Part shown: one piece after another, positions 61,094-64,000 of the stretch | Numbering within the stretch: position 1 is the first letter of the stretch | Layout of the letters: each line of letters opens with the position of its first letter | Source: Oceanibaculum indicum P24 | GTDB taxonomy: Bacteria; Pseudomonadota; Alphaproteobacteria; Oceanibaculales; Oceanibaculaceae | Direction: 5' to 3' | Assembly (NCBI RefSeq): GCF_000299935.1 | Contig: NZ_AMRL01000006.1 | Location: 62,001-126,000, forward strand | Length of the DNA: 64,000 nucleotides | Notes under the pieces: generated by a model | The model's input: the letters and a program-made list of their open reading frames with translations, nothing else | What the model was told of the DNA's origin: nothing | Databases searched by the model: none | Translations under genes and position numbers: made by a program

Positions 61094-61125
61094 CCGGCGC
61101 GGGGCGAGCGATCGTCCTGCGCCGG
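61094..61125 (+). other. Intercistronic hairpin between TAXI and TRAP permease genes
   Basis: CCGGCGC (61094-61100) and GCGCCGG (61119-61125) form a perfect seven-base stem in the 98-base gap. There is no T-run, so it may stabilise the upstream message rather than end it. Such hairpins often let the binding protein be made in excess over the permease (inference). Confidence 0.45.
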
Positions 61126-61165
61126 GCCATTTCCTGTCCTTGTCCTCCAGCAGCGGATTCCTGCC

Positions 61166-63319
61166 TTGAGCGAAGCCCGTCCCCAGTCCAGCCAGGCGCC
61201 CTCCGCCGACGAAAATGCCGGCGAGGTGCATTCCGCGCCCGAATTGCGGCCCGCCGATTCGCTGCCCGGCAAGGCGGCCTTCTGGGTCGGCATCGCGCTG
61301 GCGCTTGTGCATATCTGGATCAATACGCTCGGCACGATCTCCGAACTCTGGGCGTCCGTGCTGCATTTCGGCGGCTTCGGCCTGCTCTGCGCGCTGCTCT
61401 ATCCGGCCTGGCAGGCAAAGTCCGGCGCTGGCCGTGCCATGGTGCTGGCGCTCGACGTGCTGCTTGGCCTCGCGGCACTATCGCTGTTCGCCTATCTGGT
61501 GCTGGGGGAGCCGACCTTCTACGCCCGTAACGGCGCCTTCTTCTGGTATGACTGGGTCTTCACGGCGATTGCGGTGCTGCTGGCGATCGAATTCACCCGG
61601 CGCACCACCGGCCTGATCATTCCCATCCTGATCATCCTTGCCTTCACCTATGTGACGCTGTGGGGCAACTGGTTCACCGGGGTGCTGTCCTTCAGCGGGC
61701 TCGGCTACGAGACGATGCTGTTCCGCAGCTTCTATTCCGATGACGGGATGTTCGGCGTCATCGCCACCATCTCCTACAGCTTCGTCTTCATGTTCATCCT
61801 GTTCGGCGCCTTCCTGGTGCGCTCGGGTGCAGGCGACTTCATCATCGATTTCGCGCGCGCGGTCGCCGGCAAGCTGATCGGCGGGCCCGGCTTCGTCGCT
61901 GTCATCGGCTCGGCGCTGATGGGCACGATCTCCGGATCGGCGGTTGCCAACACCGTCTCCACCGGCGTTATAACCATTCCGTTGATGAAGCGCGCCGGCT
62001 TTCCCGCAAAGTTCGCCGCCGGCGTCGAGGCGACGGCCTCGACGGGCGGCATGCTGATGCCGCCGATCATGGGGGCGGGCGCCTTCGTGATGGCCAGCTA
62101 CACGCAGATTTCCTATCTCACCATCGCCGCCGTCTCGCTGCTGCCGGCGCTGCTCTATTTCTTCGGTGTCGCCTGTTTCGTGCGGGTCGAGGCGAAGAAG
62201 CAGAACATGACGACGACGGACACCGATGCGCCGCGCATTATGGAGGTGATGAAGCGCGGGGTGACTTTCTTCATCCCCATCGGCCTTTTGATCTACATGC
62301 TGATCGACGGCTTCACCCCGACCTATGCCGCCGGCTACGCCATCCTGGCTACCATCGTTGCCTCCTGGTTCACCAAGACCCACCGCATGGGGCCGAAGGA
62401 GATCCTGGAGGCGCTGGCCACCGGCTCGCGCAACATGATCATGACGGCGGTGCTGCTGGTCTCCATCGGCATCGTGGTGAACGCGGTGACGCTGACCGGT
62501 ATCGGCAACACCTTCTCGCTGATGATCAGCAACTGGGCGGGCGGCAATATCCTGATCGCGCTGGTGCTGATCGCGCTCGCCAGCCTGGTGCTGGGCATGG
62601 GGCTGCCGGTGACGGCCTCCTACATCGTGCTGGCGACTTTGTCCGCGCCGGCGCTGTCCGACATGATCGTGCAGAGCGAGCTGGTGAATGCCTTCGTCGC
62701 CGGCAATGTGCCGGATGCCGCCAAGGCCATCTTCATGCTGGTGGCCCCCGACAAGCTCGACCTGCTGAACGGCCCGATGAGCAAGGATGCCGCCGAGGCT
62801 CTGGTCGCCGCCATCCCGCCGGAGATGATGGGCACGGTGAAGGAATCGACGCTGACGCCGGCCATCCTGACCACGGCGCTGCTGTCGGCGCACATGATCA
62901 TCTACTGGCTGAGCCTCGATTCGAACGTGACGCCGCCGGTCTGCCTGACCGCCTTCGCCGCCGCTGCCATCGCCAAGAGCCCGCCGATGGCCACCGGCTT
63001 TACTGCCTGGAAGGTGGCGAAGACGCTGTACATCGTGCCGGTGCTGTTCGCCTATACGCCGTTCCTGAACGGCGACCCCATCCTGGCGCTGGAAATCTTC
63101 GGCTTCGCGCTGATCGGCATCTACGCGCTGATCGGCGCCATGGAGGGCTATCTGGAGGCGCCGGTCTCCTGGCCGATGCGTGCCGTGCTGTTCGCCATTG
63201 GCGTTACCATCCTGTGGCCCAACGACTGGACGGTGAACTTCATCGGCACCGGGCTGTTCCTGGCCTTTTTCGCCTGGAACCTGCGGTCGGACCGCAGGCT
63301 GAAGGCGGCGCAGGCGTAA
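61166..63319 (+). CDS. TRAP transporter fused permease (4TM/12TM)
   Basis: A 717-residue inner-membrane protein in which the small and large permease parts of TRAP systems are one chain, as is typical with TAXI partners. Family stretches: IIPILIILAFTYVTLWGNWF, SGSAVANTVSTGVITIPLMK, EATASTGGMLMPPIMGAGAF, LVLGMGLPVTASYIVLAT. It imports a solute with Na+ or H+. The start is a TTG at 61166 without a clear ribosome binding site; a GTG at 61226 is possible. The following gene is convergent. Confidence 0.93.
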   Translation: MSEARPQSSQAPSADENAGEVHSAPELRPADSLPGKAAFWVGIALALVHIWINTLGTISELWASVLHFGGFGLLCALLYPAWQAKSGAGRAMVLALDVLLGLAALSLFAYLVLGEPTFYARNGAFFWYDWVFTAIAVLLAIEFTRRTTGLIIPILIILAFTYVTLWGNWFTGVLSFSGLGYETMLFRSFYSDDGMFGVIATISYSFVFMFILFGAFLVRSGAGDFIIDFARAVAGKLIGGPGFVAVIGSALMGTISGSAVANTVSTGVITIPLMKRAGFPAKFAAGVEATASTGGMLMPPIMGAGAFVMASYTQISYLTIAAVSLLPALLYFFGVACFVRVEAKKQNMTTTDTDAPRIMEVMKRGVTFFIPIGLLIYMLIDGFTPTYAAGYAILATIVASWFTKTHRMGPKEILEALATGSRNMIMTAVLLVSIGIVVNAVTLTGIGNTFSLMISNWAGGNILIALVLIALASLVLGMGLPVTASYIVLATLSAPALSDMIVQSELVNAFVAGNVPDAAKAIFMLVAPDKLDLLNGPMSKDAAEALVAAIPPEMMGTVKESTLTPAILTTALLSAHMIIYWLSLDSNVTPPVCLTAFAAAAIAKSPPMATGFTAWKVAKTLYIVPVLFAYTPFLNGDPILALEIFGFALIGIYALIGAMEGYLEAPVSWPMRAVLFAIGVTILWPNDWTVNFIGTGLFLAFFAWNLRSDRRLKAAQA

Positions 63320-63322
63320 GGA

Positions 63323-64000
63323 TCAGTAGAAGATGTGCAGGCCGATGCCGGCATAGTCGAGCCGGCGGTCGTAGAACTGCCCGTTCGGATTGCGGCCGCT
63401 GTAATATTCCAGCAGCAGCATGACGCGCCGCCCGCCGACCACCGGGTTGGTGAACTCGATGCCGCCGCGCAGCGACAGGTCGGTGGACCAGTCATTCTCC
63501 TCGCGATTGTGCAGGTCGGCGGCAAAGACGGGACGGGCCAGCCCGTCGAAGAAGGTGACGTCCGGCGTGATCTCCAGCCCGTACTGCGCCGACCAGGGCT
63601 TCAGGTCCGACGGCTCCTTGTGGAACAGGAAGCCGCCGCCGCCATAGACCCGGTAAGTGTCGTCGAACTCGTAGGACAGCAGCAGGTCCACCGCCTCGTA
63701 GCTGAGATTGACCCGGTTGTTCTGGTTCACATCCTCGCGCAGCAGATATTCGTCGCCCAGATGCGAGCTCTGGTGATAGAGCCGCGCCATGGCGGAGAAA
63801 TTGTCGTGGCGGTAGGTCACCGGGATGCCGACCCAGTAATCTGCGTTGATCAGATCCTTCGATTCGGAATCGAGGTCGAACAGCGCGAACACGCCAGCCT
63901 GGAAGCCCAGCTCCCAGTTGCCGCCATCGCCGGTCGGGCCGCGCAGCAGGCTGAAGGTCTCGCCGAAGCTCGTCGAGCCGGCATGTGTCACGTCCTCGTC
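63323..64000 (-). CDS. DUF1207 family protein (partial, 5' end outside window)
   Basis: The visible 225 residues are open to the window edge, so the N terminus is missing. It matches DUF1207 as I recall it (TSFGETFSLLRG; WELGFQAGVFALFDLDS; LINADYWVGIPVTYRHDNFS; LYHQSSHLGDEYLL). The C-terminal part consists of alternating amphipathic strands ending in an aromatic residue (LHIFY), suggesting an outer-membrane barrel. The function is unknown. It converges on the TRAP permease gene. Confidence 0.85.
   Translation of the reverse strand, partial: DEDVTHAGSTSFGETFSLLRGPTGDGGNWELGFQAGVFALFDLDSESKDLINADYWVGIPVTYRHDNFSAMARLYHQSSHLGDEYLLREDVNQNNRVNLSYEAVDLLLSYEFDDTYRVYGGGGFLFHKEPSDLKPWSAQYGLEITPDVTFFDGLARPVFAADLHNREENDWSTDLSLRGGIEFTNPVVGGRRVMLLLEYYSGRNPNGQFYDRRLDYAGIGLHIFY

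Overview
The window is about 64 kb of compact, GC-rich chromosomal DNA. Gene content and order point to an alphaproteobacterium, most likely of the Rhodospirillales: aerobic cobaltochelatase cobS/cobT, hemC-hemD-mitofilin-hemY facing tsaD, ispH-thrB-rnhA, lapA-pyrF-trpF-trpB-trpA-accD-folC, xerD followed by aroK-aroB, and a TAXI-type TRAP transporter. This placement is an inference from family and synteny knowledge, not from a search. I see no insertion sequence, prophage, CRISPR array, rRNA or tRNA.

Layout. 1-7.8 kb: uppP (cut by the left edge) diverges from gltD-gltB (glutamate synthase) and a GST, across a region with three stacked perfect inverted repeats. 7.8-12.8 kb: small accessory genes (DUF1194, ABM monooxygenase, a secreted protein, hydroxypyruvate isomerase, VOC protein, FAD oxidoreductase). 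13-15.3 kb (minus strand): yciI-EVE-Rieske-ctaA. 15.3-21 kb: tsaD faces a heme cluster, hemC, a hemD-mitofilin (Mic60-like) single ORF, and hemY. 21-27 kb: upp, DUF2889, a ribbon-helix-helix protein, bolA, a J-domain protein, cobS and cobT. 27-33 kb: xerD, a large secreted solenoid protein with a 46-residue membrane microprotein overlapping its start, then aroK-aroB and a CNNM/CBS transporter. 33-38.5 kb: a second ribbon-helix-helix protein, DUF6356, an Lrp regulator with an 11-bp-arm palindrome over its start codon, a GNAT-RidA-RidA-cupin cluster, and malate synthase G. 38.5-42 kb: repeats, then rnhA-thrB-ispH and a lipoprotein. 42-49 kb: a TonB receptor behind a 13-bp-arm palindrome, then a tandem glycine riboswitch controlling gcvT-gcvH-gcvPA-gcvPB. 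49-59.9 kb (minus strand): folC, accD, trpA, trpB, trpF, pyrF, an ornithine cyclodeaminase homologue, lapA, a pentapeptide-repeat protein, a PAS protein, cfa and an unknown gene. 60-64 kb: a TAXI TRAP transporter and a DUF1207 protein cut by the right edge.

How the genes work together. Most of the window is core metabolism: ammonium assimilation, tetrapyrrole synthesis and its uses (heme A, cobalamin), shikimate to tryptophan, pyrimidine, folate and fatty-acid precursors, one-carbon flow from glycine, and the glyoxylate-to-malate step. I do not see an obvious new defence or mobile system. The most notable items are the fused HemD-mitofilin ORF, a tandem RidA pair in which one copy has lost the conserved arginine, several precise regulatory palindromes, the overlapping microprotein, and a roughly 100-bp palindromic element (CGTCA/TGACG ends) present four times.
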